A stretch of 64,000 nt of DNA from Daphnia carinata. Lineage: Eukaryota > Arthropoda > Branchiopoda > Diplostraca > Daphniidae. Where the stretch lies: positions 889,773 to 953,772 of the forward strand of contig NC_081332.1 in assembly GCF_022539665.2 (NCBI RefSeq). The letters are read 5' to 3'. The notes beneath the pieces are model-generated. The model had not been told where the DNA came from, made no database searches, and was given only the letters and a program-made list of their open reading frames with translations. Of this stretch, positions 35,601 to 47,912 are shown one piece after another (positions within the stretch are counted from its first letter, which is position 1; each line of letters begins with the position of its first letter). The translations under genes and the position numbers were made by a program.

Positions 35601-38600
35601 TCCAACAACGTCCTTCGGCTTGAAATGTTCAAGCAAATGGTGGTCGGCTACGACGATCGGCAGCTTTTCATCTGCCACCGGCAAAGGTCTACTGGGAAAT
35701 GGCAAATCCGCAATATCGAGCAATTGGACGGCCTATTTAAGGGAGGATCGTCCATTGTTAAAAAGTTCCGTTTGCCATCGGACGCTGAGAAAACATTAAT
35801 CAAAACTCTTCGCGAAGATGTTCTGCAGATATCCAGCAACACGATCGCCATTACTTCGTTGCACCTCAACAATGATCAGCAACTCTTTTTGAAAATGCGT
35901 CTTTATCTGGTGGATGCTCATTTTAACGTGGCGCGTCGACGAGAATTCACGTTGCACGGTGAACGCATTTTGGAGGTGAGGCAGCGTGTAGAACAAGAAG
36001 GAACAAAATTCCAACTAGCCTATCAGTTGCTGAAAGAGGGTTTCTTCCGCTTGAGAATCGTTAACGTGTCCGGTCAAGGGGTTGAAGAAATGCATTCAAA
36101 GATGGAACAAGAACAGAATAGAAATTTCAATACACTGGATGCTGAATGGAAGAAAAATGTCACTCTTTGGAAGGATAGAGATTTCAAGACTTACGACAAG
36201 GCAATGCTAGACCAGTTTGGCGAATGGAAACGGACAGCGAGCGGCGAGACATCCAACAAGGCGGACGAACAGACGAAAGGTAAACAGCCAACGTGTGATG
36301 ACGTGTCGTATAGGCCATGCAACCGCTATTGCCACGAGATGGTAGCCCTGTCTAAAAATGAAAGGGCGACGTTGGATGACGCAACACGGATTAAAAAAAT
36401 TGGGACGCATGTTACGCCGAAAACTGGAAAAAGCAATGGGAGAAAAACGTGACGGTTACAGGTGAACAGTCGATCTATAAACCAATGCGGCAACTAAAAA
36501 ACAAGATCCTAGAGCTGAAAATCGAGTGGAAGAATAAAGGAATAGATATTAATAGTGGTCACAAAGAATCGCAAGACATGTTAGCCAATCTCAATGCTAA
36601 TGAGGAATTTCTAAAATTATTCGACAACTGGTTTTTAATCAACTGGCCATTCTATCGAGTACAGATGACTCAGCAAGGGCTTCACACCGGAAACGGCACA
36701 TTGATTCAAATGATGGGTGACGACTGGCAACTGCAAGATCCCGACATCAAAATGAATGCCAAAGAAAGCAAGCCATTATCCGTCAGTCTTGGTCATTCAT
36801 TCGTCTTGGAAGAAATGCAAGTCGATGATCAACAAGCACAACATTGGACGCTGTATGCCCAAGATACCGTTGTGCCTAATCGCAAGATCGGGCCCCAACT
36901 TCATCAGTTACAACCCAGCCCACCTGATAGGATTGTTAATCGCTACCCAGTGTACTTGGCTTACCAAACAGCAAACAACGTCACAATACTTATTTCCTTT
37001 GCTGATAACGGCAAGGTGCTGGGAAACGTCCACACTTTCCCCAACGAACAGCTGATGACACACAGCAGCTTGTACGACAGAGTGACGACATTGGCGAGTA
37101 AAGATGGATCACACCCGGAAAAAATGCAGTTGTTGACGCGATCCTTGCGTTCCATCGACAACAGCTTTGCCCAGAAAACGAATGCCGTTAAACGAATGAA
37201 AACGAGCAACATCGACGCCAGTTTACACCGTTATACCGGTTACGAGTGGAACAACAATGTCGAAGGTAACGTGACTCTTACCATCATCCCTGGAAACGAT
37301 AGAAAATTGGCCGGATGGATAAGACAAATGTGGACGTACGACGGCAAACCTTCCGGTGGATGGACTCGAACCGCATCAGAAATGTTTGACGCTCGCGGCC
37401 ACTCGGTACCAAAAACACACGAAACTGAGGAGAATAATGACAACCCACGCACGAGCAACAGCATCTTGTGGGATACCAACAGGCAAAGAATCATTAGCGA
37501 TTTCTCACCTTTCAATTTAGGTGATCAGATGGTTTCGTATTACGGATTTGAACGGTACGAAGTCAACAACTCGAGTTCGCCCATCCGCTGGCGATTTGCT
37601 GAATCCGACGTCGTAGAGGGAGGGTTCTCTCTGACCGGTAACCGCCACTTGCAACTAAAAGCCGATAACAAACAATCAATATTAGAAGGTACTTTTAATC
37701 CGACTGAACAGAACATTGATTACGTGGCTTCTTGCTGGATCCGACCACTTGATGGTATTCGCTCCTTGGCCAGCACGATTGAAACTAATCAATCAACAAT
37801 TATTTCAAGGCCATTGTCAATGCTAATGGAACCGAAATGGTAGGCTTGTTGGCCCGGGTTTTGCGCAAATCAGGTGACTGGATCTACTTGGAAGTGCTGA
37901 TCAACTTTGACAAGATTAAGCAACTTTACGACGAGCATTTGGAGACGCTAAAAGAAGGCGCGAAACAGAGTCCGACAATACCTCAATTTTCCATCACGCT
38001 GAAAGCTGAAGCCCAGCTGCAAGACGGGCGGACAGCTGTTCTGGATGTGGACCACATTCGATTCACCCCAATGTCACACAACTTCAAGGCGATCGTCTAC
38101 GATGCGGACAACGGACAACCTGTCTCAACAATAAGCTCCATTGGTTCCATTAGCCGAACTGTTTATTACCACGGCCGGGAGATGGCCGTGATCGATGACG
38201 TCACTGCAATCGACGGACGGCACAAATTAGAGCAAGTTGCAACTTCCAGTGTCACCGGCCATTTGTTGCCAACACCGAGAGGGCTGCCTTCCCACATTGC
38301 CAAACAGCCACCATGTCGCATTGTTTTCCATCCGGATAACGGCGGATTGTATGAAACTTTCGACGCTTTCGCATGGCGCAATCGCTGGACTATTCCAGCA
38401 TCCGAATCACGAAACGCAGCATGGACCGTCGCTCCCGGCCGGTTGTTGCACAACCATCAGCAATCTCATCAACTCGTCAGTGCGGATCCTTCGGCCCTGT
38501 TTGGAACAGAATCATCTTCAGCAGCCATTCGCTGCTATTATTCGTTGGTGTCTTCCAACGCATCCGTAACTTGGAAATTGCCTGCGGGACACGTCCAATT

Positions 38601-41600
38601 GTCGCGAAAATCGAGCGAAACGTTTAGCACATTGACTCTCACTACAAGGCATAAACAAAATTTGTACGCTGCTACCAACATACCCAACAATGGCGAATTG
38701 ATTGTGTTGATGGAAGGCAGGCGATTGTTCATTTGGATCGACAGCGTCCTGCTCATGGACGACGTCATTTCAGTCAAAAGCGCATTAACGTCGTTGATTT
38801 TCGAGGCTAGAGGCAACAGTTTCATCGAAGATTGCATCTTCATGGGAAATCCACGAACAGAAATGGAATATCTAAACGAATGGGGAGAAAGGATGCAGAC
38901 AATCAAGTTGGAATCAGATACATCCGTTCTGGTTTCTCATACCCTTTACGACGCGTTGGGTCGGCCAGCAATCACCACCAAAGTGACGAGAATCACGTCG
39001 GATGATCAACATCCATTGCTGACGTACCACAAAGATTTCATCCGTGGGCCGATCGATCCATCCGATCCGCTCTCAGTTTGGCAGACCCATCGACTCCGTG
39101 GCGAAGTGGATCGTTTGAATGCCCCAGACAGAGGAGTTGCTTACTTTCGCGTAGAATACGACGTCAATCCGCTGAACGAGAAGATCATCGAAGGACTACC
39201 CGGCCCGGAATTCACCGTCAACGGTCCATTCGCTAAGAAATCGCGGACGTGGTACAGCGCCAAAGACAACGAAATCGACGTCGTAGAAAACCATTTCCCA
39301 ACGCGTAGAGGATTCCGACACAAGGTCGAAGAATTGGCAAACGGGACAAGAAAAGTGGCCGTCCTGGATGAAAACGACAACAGAGTGGCATTATACATTT
39401 ACGTTCCAGGCTATGATCACTTGTTGAGTACTTACGAATACGATTCCAAGAAACGGCTCATCAAAATCCTTCCGCCCCTTTACCACTTCCAGGCCGAAAC
39501 GTTAATGAAAGCCAGTCCGTTGTTGCCGGCAACACGGCCGAACACGGACGAGATCCGTTGGCAGAAAAAATTCGGTACTTTCATGAGCTACGACGACCAA
39601 ACTGATCGACTCACTAGCAAAACGACTCCTGATGCTGGAACGTTCCATTATTATTACAATAGTGCCGGACAAGTTCGTCTGGAAGTCCATTCGGAGGAAA
39701 CGGACACGATCGACAGCGTCGTTTTTTACGAGTACGACGTCGACGATGGAACTGTTACTCGCACCGGATATCTGGAACAGATGCCCATGTCACGAGAAAA
39801 ATTTCAAAAATCATTAGCAGAAGGATCACTGACGAATGCCAAATCTTACCAGTTCATTGACAGAACAGAGGTGGAACAACGCCATTATGATCCGTCGCTG
39901 TCCAGGGGTGAACGCAACGCTACATTCGTGACGCAAAACTCCAATTACAACGTCGTGGAAGAAATGCGATGGGACGGCCAAGATCATCTGGTGGAATTGA
40001 AACAAATCATGCCCGACAGGATGTCCGACTTGCAAATTCGCAAAACATACGATTCACACGCTAACCGATTGCAATCGATCGAGTATCCAACTGAAAATGG
40101 CGAGCCTCTACGACTGCAATATCATTACAATAAACTTGGACAGCTGACTGAATTGACGTTAGAGGGCCAAAAAGACGTTGTCGTTCGCTTCGGCTATCAC
40201 GGGAGTGGTCAGTTGGCCAGCGAGTCTTTTCAGCCAGGAAGCCGTAGCGAATTCAACCGGACATTTCATTACAATTCACCCGGCTATCTGGATCGCATTT
40301 CCGATCCTTACTTGACGGAAGTAATATCTTACACGGAAGACGGATACGGGCAAAGCGGTTACGGCGACGGCATTGTCATGAAAACGATGTTTAATGCGAC
40401 ATGGTCACCTAACGCTGATTGGAGGTGGTTTCAGGTTGCAGATGGCTCGAAATTTGCGTTGGAATCGAACACATCCGCCAAGCTTTGCTTCAACGCCCTT
40501 AAACGTAACGGGTACATGACCAAGACTGGCCGGCCACTCAAAGATTACTACTACCCTTTCAGCGCCGACGGCCAGGGTAAGAACTGGATGCCTTTAGTGT
40601 GCGGAGGACGAAACGGCCAACAGATAGCCAAAGTCTTGGCCCAAAAGCGAATGCCCCGAATTTATGGACACCGTTACGCTTACGGCCATCACCAGGAACT
40701 CGTTAAAGCAAAATATTTCACGGACGAAACGGAAAGTATGGCCATACCGTTCCAGCCGGATTCTCTGGCAACGCAAACTGCTCTGAATAAACAACAGTCG
40801 AGGGACATTTGGAAGAAACTGGATGACGCTGGATTCATCCTCACTGACCAACGCAATTCCGACTGGTTGGCGGCAATTGCCAATCCTGCAAACTCTTTGC
40901 TGCGTAATGCCGATTTGGATAACGGTCTTCGAGCCGTTGCAACTGCTCAGGATGACGTGGCACTCTACAAAGATCACATCGAGAAATTCATCCTGTACAA
41001 CATTGGTCAACGTAAACATAAATTAATTGATTACGAACAGTTTCAGAAAATGTTCTTTCAATGGAAAGGTATCGAAGATGGATTACCATACCCTAATGAG
41101 GAGCGTTTCAAGCGCGTGGTTGCCAAAGTCCATCATTTGCTCAGCAAAACAAAAGACAACTCGGATTGGTTGAATCCAAAATTGACGGACATTTTTCGTC
41201 CATCTCACTATTCTCCATTTCTATCCGATTTCATCCGCATCGTGGGTCAACGTTTCGCCAATGGTTTGGGCCAGCACCCGTTCGACGTGGCTTCGTACGA
41301 AATCGATGCCAATGGAAACCACCGTAAATTTTACACAGGTTTTCAACGATACGAGTTTTCTTACGACGACAAACGGATCAATCAAATTCGCTCCGTCAAA
41401 GCGGACAATCCCGGTCAACTGAAAAACGAGAAAGCAAAGGAAATGATTCACGACAGTCAGGGCAACGTGATTCAAGCACTTCACAAGGGCATCCAGCGAA
41501 TAGAATATAATGTGGCATCCAAGCGCACGACAGCCATCCATCTGACGGATGGCCGAACAGTGCGCTTCGCCTATGACGGACATGGAGAAAGGACATTGAA

Positions 41601-44600
41601 GCAAGTATTGGCAAAAGACGGTCAAGTGATGATGGAAGTGCAGTACTTACGCGACGAAGACGGACGAGTTTTGTACGATCGGCGCATAACGCGTACACCA
41701 ATGATGGCGTCGGTTCCAGAACTTGAAAATGCCGCATCCATGGCAGTGACCACGTCGTACATTTATGGTCCTCGCGGACTCGTCGGTTTCTTCCGCAACG
41801 GCATCTTCCACAGCGTATGGTCCGACCACACCGGTTCAGTTCGACTTGTCCTAAGAGATGGCCATGTTGTCTCCGCTTACGATTATCTTCCTTACGGACA
41901 ACTGATGCGCGTCTACGGAAACGATCCAGCTGCTGCAATATCCTATCGCTACACTGGCCAAGAATGGGACGAAGAGACAGGTCTTTACAATTACCACGCA
42001 CGATTCTACGACCCGGACATTGGCCGTTTCTATCAACCGGATCCACGCTCACAATATTTTAGCCCGTACAAGTATGTGGGTAACTCGCCAATATCGCTAG
42101 TCGATCCCGACGGAGAAATTGGCCTCCTTCTGGCATGCCTCATCGGATTCGGCGCGATAGGCGGAATGTATATAGGCGGGGCGACCGCCAATGACAACTG
42201 GAACCTGGCCAAATGGGAGTACAACACCCACGAGACTTGGTTGGGCATCATAGGTGGTGGAGTAGCTGGTGCCTTCACGCCCCTTACGGTGGGACCCACT
42301 ATTGCAGCCATAGGACTTCCGGCTACCATTGCAGCTGCTAGCACAACGGCTTATATCTCGGCAGCTGCGTCTAATAACCAATGGAATCCATTAGAGTGGA
42401 ACTTTACCAGTCCGGGTACCTACAACGGGCTTTTCATGGGAGCCAGTTCTGCTTTAGGCATCGTTTCAGGAGTCGGCATGGCTCATCAGTTCGCCAGCAA
42501 GTTTGCAACGTTACCCAAGTTGTCCATCCTGACTGCAACATACGGCACCGCTGCAGGTCTGGCTTACGGCCATGGCGTATTGGCCAATGAAGGCAAAATG
42601 AATCCCTTCAAGTGGAACTTTACTAATCCGGGCACTTGGAACGCAATGATCGACGGTATAGACGTTGGAATTGGCTTACCCACCGATTTGACTCAAATGA
42701 GCCGCGGCATTTTTAAACTGGCTAAAAACAGTCCGAAACAATTAGCTGCCATTCTACCCAATTTAAATCATTTAAAACTGAAGCAACTAACACCTTTGTT
42801 GGCAAAGGTAGCCAAAGGTCCTTTAGGCAAAGGCGCTGAAGGGGCAGTGATCGCATATGTCATGACCAGTCTGGTGAACAACAATTTCAATCCCAGCGGA
42901 TGGGACGGCTCATCGTTGTCCACTTACGAAGCATTCCTCAACAGCCTTTCTATGGGAGTGAGCATTCGCAACATGTTCAAATCGGGAAAAAAACGCGCTG
43001 GCAACCATCTGGAAACAAAAAGCAACCAAAGAATTAAACCTGCAGTAGAAAAAACACATTTAGCCACTAAAAAGGCATTTGACGGCGTTAGCCTAGGCAA
43101 CATTCAGAAATGGATCAATACTCATCTTGATGCTAAGCCATTAGCTAAATTGCTGCATGTTAGCGTCAAATTGGATTTCCAATTTTCGGCTAAACCTTCG
43201 GCTGGTACAACAAGGCCGATAGAAATGCAATCGATTTCAAATCGATTAGCAGCAATCGAGGCACCTCCAATCCGAAATAGAAAAAGGCAAAACGAAATTG
43301 ATACCGACAGGGAAATCGGGTCAATGGGTTGTGGGCCGAGACGAAGCGGCACCCTATCAACGTCATGCAGTATACGCCTACCTGATACTGAAAAGCAGGG
43401 GCAATTAGACAAAGATCCCGTTGGCTTCCTCAAAAAAACGGCAATCAGCACGCAGTCGATTGAGAAAGCGACATTTTCAAGCGAACATATTTCGCCCGTG
43501 AATGGAAAAGAGTTCAAGTTCCAGCTGGTGGAAAACTTGAATGGCCAAGGGTACCACTTGAGTGCAAGATCGCCGTCTTCAAACGATGCGACGGCCGTTC
43601 AAGGCTATTGGTTGTCGACGGGGGAAAAAATCCACATCAACCCTCTGGGTGACACACGATTCATTTTCACACCAGAATTACAGGACTACTCCATCTACGT
43701 CAAATACGATTACGACAACAAAGGAATAGACGGACAACACGAGCCCCAAATGACAGTCTACCATCACAAAAGGAAATTTCCAAACGTCATTTATGTAAAA
43801 GAAGGACATTTCGTTGCGAAAAATGGAGAGCCGATCCATGAACTGATAGGCGCACAACAGTTGTATGACGTTAATGGAAATGTTTTAAAACCTAAAAAGG
43901 GTGAAATCACACCGAAAGAAAATATTTACCGTAAGGATGACGGCGGCAATCTTAAATTAGTTATGGAGGATATAGTCAAAGAAAACCGCGAACTTTCAAA
44001 GATAGAGGACGATCTGGCGGCAGAATACGACGTCGCAATACGTTACGAGGATTACCTGGGATTGCCAAGCGATTACGATTCAGTCATGTTGGGAAAAAAT
44101 TTGGGCAGTATGGCCTCCACACCGCTTCTATACAGAGATGCTAAAGACAACCAGTGGTACTTTGCCTCGCAAAAGGTATGGTACCGAAAATCGAACAGCG
44201 AGCCACACAATTTCGAAGATTTCAAAGTCTATCCAGATTCATTCGCCGAAAATTACGCCGACTTTCGTAAACAAGCAGGTGATAATTTTAAGGTTAGTGA
44301 CTTCGTTTACCAAATGAGAAGCAACGCGAAAACAAACGGAGTTGTCATCAAGGAGCTAAACTCCATACCGCGATCTCAATCTGAAGCCGATCTACTTGCG
44401 CAGATGACGTTTCCAACCCGAAAAGATTTCAAAGATCACATGCAATCTCCTAAGGCAGACGTCGATCGTAACGGAAAACCAGTACCGGAAGGGCAGAATA
44501 AGACTGAGCCGCAAGTGGATGTCCGCGACATAAATATCGGCGGTAGAGGACGCTCCCGTCGCTCACCCTTGATGGAAAACAGAAATACAAGTTACCCATT

Positions 44601-45633
44601 CAAATGTCAACGGGGACTAGATAACGCTTACGAAACCCTATCATCTTTTGTTCCGGCGAAATATGGAACATCCAGCGGATCCCGTCTTAGCAGTTGGATC
44701 AACTTATTGTCACCTCTAACTGGACGCCAAATCATCAAATCCATCGTTTCCATCATTTCCATCGATTCCATAATGGAATTCACTGCAGTTCCGGAAACAC
44801 CCAATCTGGCTGGAGAATTAGACTATCAACACGCGATTAATTTACCATCGAAATTGGATTCTGATAAAATCGATTATCGTGATGTAACAATTGGCAATTG
44901 CTTTACCTTTTCTGAGGATGCATCAGTCGTTTGTTACGGTTACACCGGGAAAACGCTGTTGTTTGCCCAGCCAGCCGATAGTCCTCTCCCGGTGGAACAC
45001 ACTGAAGACACGTTCGGTCAATGCCGACCAATTGAATGGTATGGCAAACCATCTGTGACGTGTCGCGGTGAAAAAACCACCTTCATCCACACTCCATATG
45101 AAAAGACTTCGGCAGCTGTCAACCTTTTGAACGCTGTTGATGGTTGGCTACTTTTGTCTTACGTAGTTCCAGGATGTTATCGGGAGGCCAACAAGCTTAT
45201 TTCCCACGTCAAAAATGTTTGGATTGGATCAGCAAAGGTCAGCATTCCTATCGACAATGAATGTAAGGAATTGTGGCAGAAACAGATGCAACAAGTGGAA
45301 CAACTACTAACCAAATGTGATTATCATCACGTGAAATGGGCGCTGCCCTTGGTTGAAGAAACTCGCCTTCAAATCCAAACACTGACGAATACAAGTAAAG
45401 CCAAGACGATGGACGATGTGAGAGCAGCAAGGACTATGACTGAGAGGCTGACGGCACTCATCGAGGACATCGGTGAGGTGATTGAATGTGCAGAGGACGA
45501 TGACGTGTTTTACGACTGTGTTGAAGAGTGTCCAGGTGCTGAAGAGCCTATGTTTAACGAAAGTAATAACAGCGCGGAATCAATTTCGGCTAGATTACAT
45601 CACCTTACTCAACGTTTAAAAATTTCAGCTTAA
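32623..45633 (+). CDS. Giant Tc-toxin B/C-like (SpvB + YD/Rhs) protein, intron-bearing
   Basis: The gene starts at the ATG at 32623, has one GT-AG intron (33870-33979) and stops at 45633, about 4,300 residues in all. The order is: FG-GAP/VCBS-like region (VDVNGDGQDDLLF at 33616); SpvB-like region (VDPITGAIHFELPI, then ISLSYDS and GLGWTL, 34160-34310); coiled-coil insert (about 36100-36600); concanavalin-like/TcB middle region; YD/Rhs repeats (about 39400-41900); Rhs core (RFYDPDIGRFYQPDP, then PISLVDPDGE, 42000-42117); four W-rich repeats with Gly/Ala-rich hydrophobic segments (42190-42960); a long unfamiliar part; and a furin-like RSRR (44551-44562) before a Cys-containing C-terminus. In bacteria such B/C proteins form a cocoon that encloses the C-terminal effector. 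The frame changes twice, at an A-run near 36391-36397 and near 37790-37845. No signal peptide is seen. It is not a teneurin: EGF repeats and a transmembrane segment are absent and SpvB is present. Confidence 0.85.
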
Positions 45634-46310
45634 AAGCCATATGTGGCAAAATATAGTTCATGGCTAGGAGGGAGGGTTAGACAGCTTAAAAACATTATAC
45701 ACGGTGAACTAAAGAAACATGTAACACGTAGCAACACTTTTAGCAGATTCACTGGTACTTTTTATCCTAGTGCACCCAAAGTAGTAGTTAGTGGCGCAAT
45801 AACAAACTTTTTAATGAAACCTTACCTAACCACCACGTATCTAACCACGAGCGCTGCCGCTGCTTGAAGAAACTCGCCATCAAATCCAAACACTAACGAA
45901 TACAAGTAAAGCCAAGACGAGCAGCAAGGACTCTTACTGAAAGGCTGACAGCACTCATTGAGGACATTAATGAGGTGGTTGAACTTGGAGATGAAGACGA
46001 AGTGATTTACGATTGTGTTGAAGAGTGTCCAACTGCTGAAGAGCCCATGTTCAACGAAACCAAAAAACGGCGCTGAATTAATTTCGGCTAAATTACACCA
46101 CCTCGTGCAAGATCTAAAAATTTCGGCTTAAAACCCAATGTGACAAATACAGTCCATAGCTGGGAATTAGAGTTAGACAGCTTAAAACATATACGGTGAA
46201 CTAAAGAAACGTGTTACACGTAGCAACAATTTTAGCACGATTCACTGGTACTTTATCTCGCTACACCCAAAAAGTAGTTAATGGCACAATAAAAAACTTT
46301 CAAATGGAAA
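45340..46310 (+). repeat. Tandem duplication of the 3' end of the Tc-like gene
   Basis: The last about 100 codons plus 3' flank of the large gene (45340-45820) recur at 45851-46310, offset 511 bp, with substitutions and small indels. The second unit still shows the shared text TERLTALIED with conservative changes, VIYDCVEECP and the LHHL..LKIS ending, but it lies after the stop codon and has frame breaks. It is a dead partial copy or alternative 3' sequence. Confidence 0.75.
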
Positions 46311-47342
46311 TTACAATTTCTTCCCCAATTCACTTCATCTTCTTAAATTTTAGTCACTGGAAAACACAAAATTATCCTTTAGTGGCAGCACACAAGTCCC
46401 CGTCCTCCGGGTGGCGGAAACCCCCATGAGTAAGGAGCATACCGCTCCCTTATCCCTTGAAGGTTAACTTACCAAACATAATTGGCTGCTTTTCCCGTTA
46501 GTACGGAGCCGACCGCTCCCCGTCACGTCATTTGCGGGTTCTAGGTGAGAACGGGTTGTTTGCTTTCAATTCGGCATCTTCCTTTTAAACCATACAAATT
46601 CCAAACATTATGGTAATTGCTACACGTCATCCTACCCCAATCGTAAGCATGGTGTTGATACATATGGACGAATACATACGATACGAGAATGTAGGACGAA
46701 AAGGGAAAAAAGAATACCTTGACCATGGCGATGGGTTATTAACATCACGGGATATTGGACAAATTTCGCTGCCAAAGGTGCCAAAGCATATGGCCGCCAC
46801 TTGAGTATTCATTATGTACGTACGTATATATTACTTCATGTCAGCTTCTTCATTCAAGTGTTGAAGACATCTTAATCTTGTAGTCTATAGCCAGTGATGA
46901 TGATCCTTCACAGAAAGAATAGCCTGAAACACAAACACCAATATTTAGATAAAGAATTCAATAACACTGAATAACAATTTTTTACTTCATGGAAATCTTT
47001 TATAAATTCGTCAACTCATTGTTCCTAGATCAGTAATGCCTATGTCAGCAGCCAAACACCACAGGAAAATAAAACTGCTCAAATTAAAAAAGACAATATG
47101 CAACACATCAGAAGACCTTCAGTAAATATGCAACAAAAGTTAATCATTTTCTTTAATTTCCTTTTTCATTTACTTACAAAAAACAAGTTTCATGAATAAT
47201 GAATGATTATGGAAATACTTCCAGGTTGGAGCTAAAATTTTAAAACTGAAATCTCAACAGAAACTTCTAATTTTAATATTTTGCTCAGAAGGTTGAAAGT
47301 GATTAAACAAACCTGGAAGAAATTACATTGACTATTCTTATA
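46311..47342. other. Non-coding spacer with two small hairpins
   Basis: No gene is recognised. Two similar stem-loops, GGAGC-ATACC-GCTCC (46436-46450) and GGAGC-CGACC-GCTCC (46505-46519), occur about 70 bp apart. A 64-codon plus-strand frame at 46610 starts with ATG but has no recognisable content. Confidence 0.35.
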
Positions 47343-47912
47343 TGAAAAACCATTTTACGTTGAGGAAGTTTTAGGCGGGAAGATGTTCATAGAAAAGGAA
47401 ATAGCTTGCCGCCCCACATATGTAGAAAGTTTACAAAGTAACGAACTTTGCTTTAAAATTTATAAATAAGATTTCAATTGAAAAGAAAAGATGAAACCCT
47501 CGATATCAAAAATTACCAAATGGTTCTTCTGATTCCAAAAATGTGAGAGCCAAACGTCGCTCTTGCCGAAACAGAACTACATGACCAGAACACTTGTCAG
47601 CAATTTGTGACTGGTGGTTCTAGTCAGAGATTCAACGTTCTCAGCAACAAATCCTGCCGAATGTCACCATTTTGAACTATTCTTAAGGAATGAGGTAATG
47701 TTGCCAGACGTGAGTGAATATTTGTTTCATTTTTTTTCACATTTACAAAATATCATCAATATATTAATATTTATCTAGTGTATTGAAATTTTTTTAACCC
47801 AATGCCATAAAAACATTTTGCTTTACATACGAGATTGTTAAAACTTAAAAATCTGTCAGCGTCGAATACGGCTAGCATGTGATGTACGGTGCCAAACTTG
47901 GACAGCCTTGTG
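47343..47912. repeat. Flanking direct repeat, right copy
   Basis: This is the diverged partner, in direct orientation, of 29648-30222, lying 17.7 kb away on the other side of the Tc-like locus. It shares the AGTTTTAGGCGGGAAGA start and the GCCAAACTTG end, with several small indels between. Confidence 0.7.

Noticed and set aside
38166..43517. Many minus-strand and off-frame open stretches within the Tc-like gene
   Set aside because: They are shadows of the 13-kb plus-strand gene, which has recognisable domains throughout.
32623..45633. Interpretation of the large gene as a teneurin
   Set aside because: YD repeats and Rhs core are shared, but EGF repeats, NHL propeller and a transmembrane segment are not seen, and an SpvB-like region is present.
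32623..45633. Bacterial contamination as the source of the Tc-like gene
   Set aside because: A GT-AG intron interrupts it, base composition resembles the surroundings, and both flanks are animal-type sequence; read-level proof is still needed.
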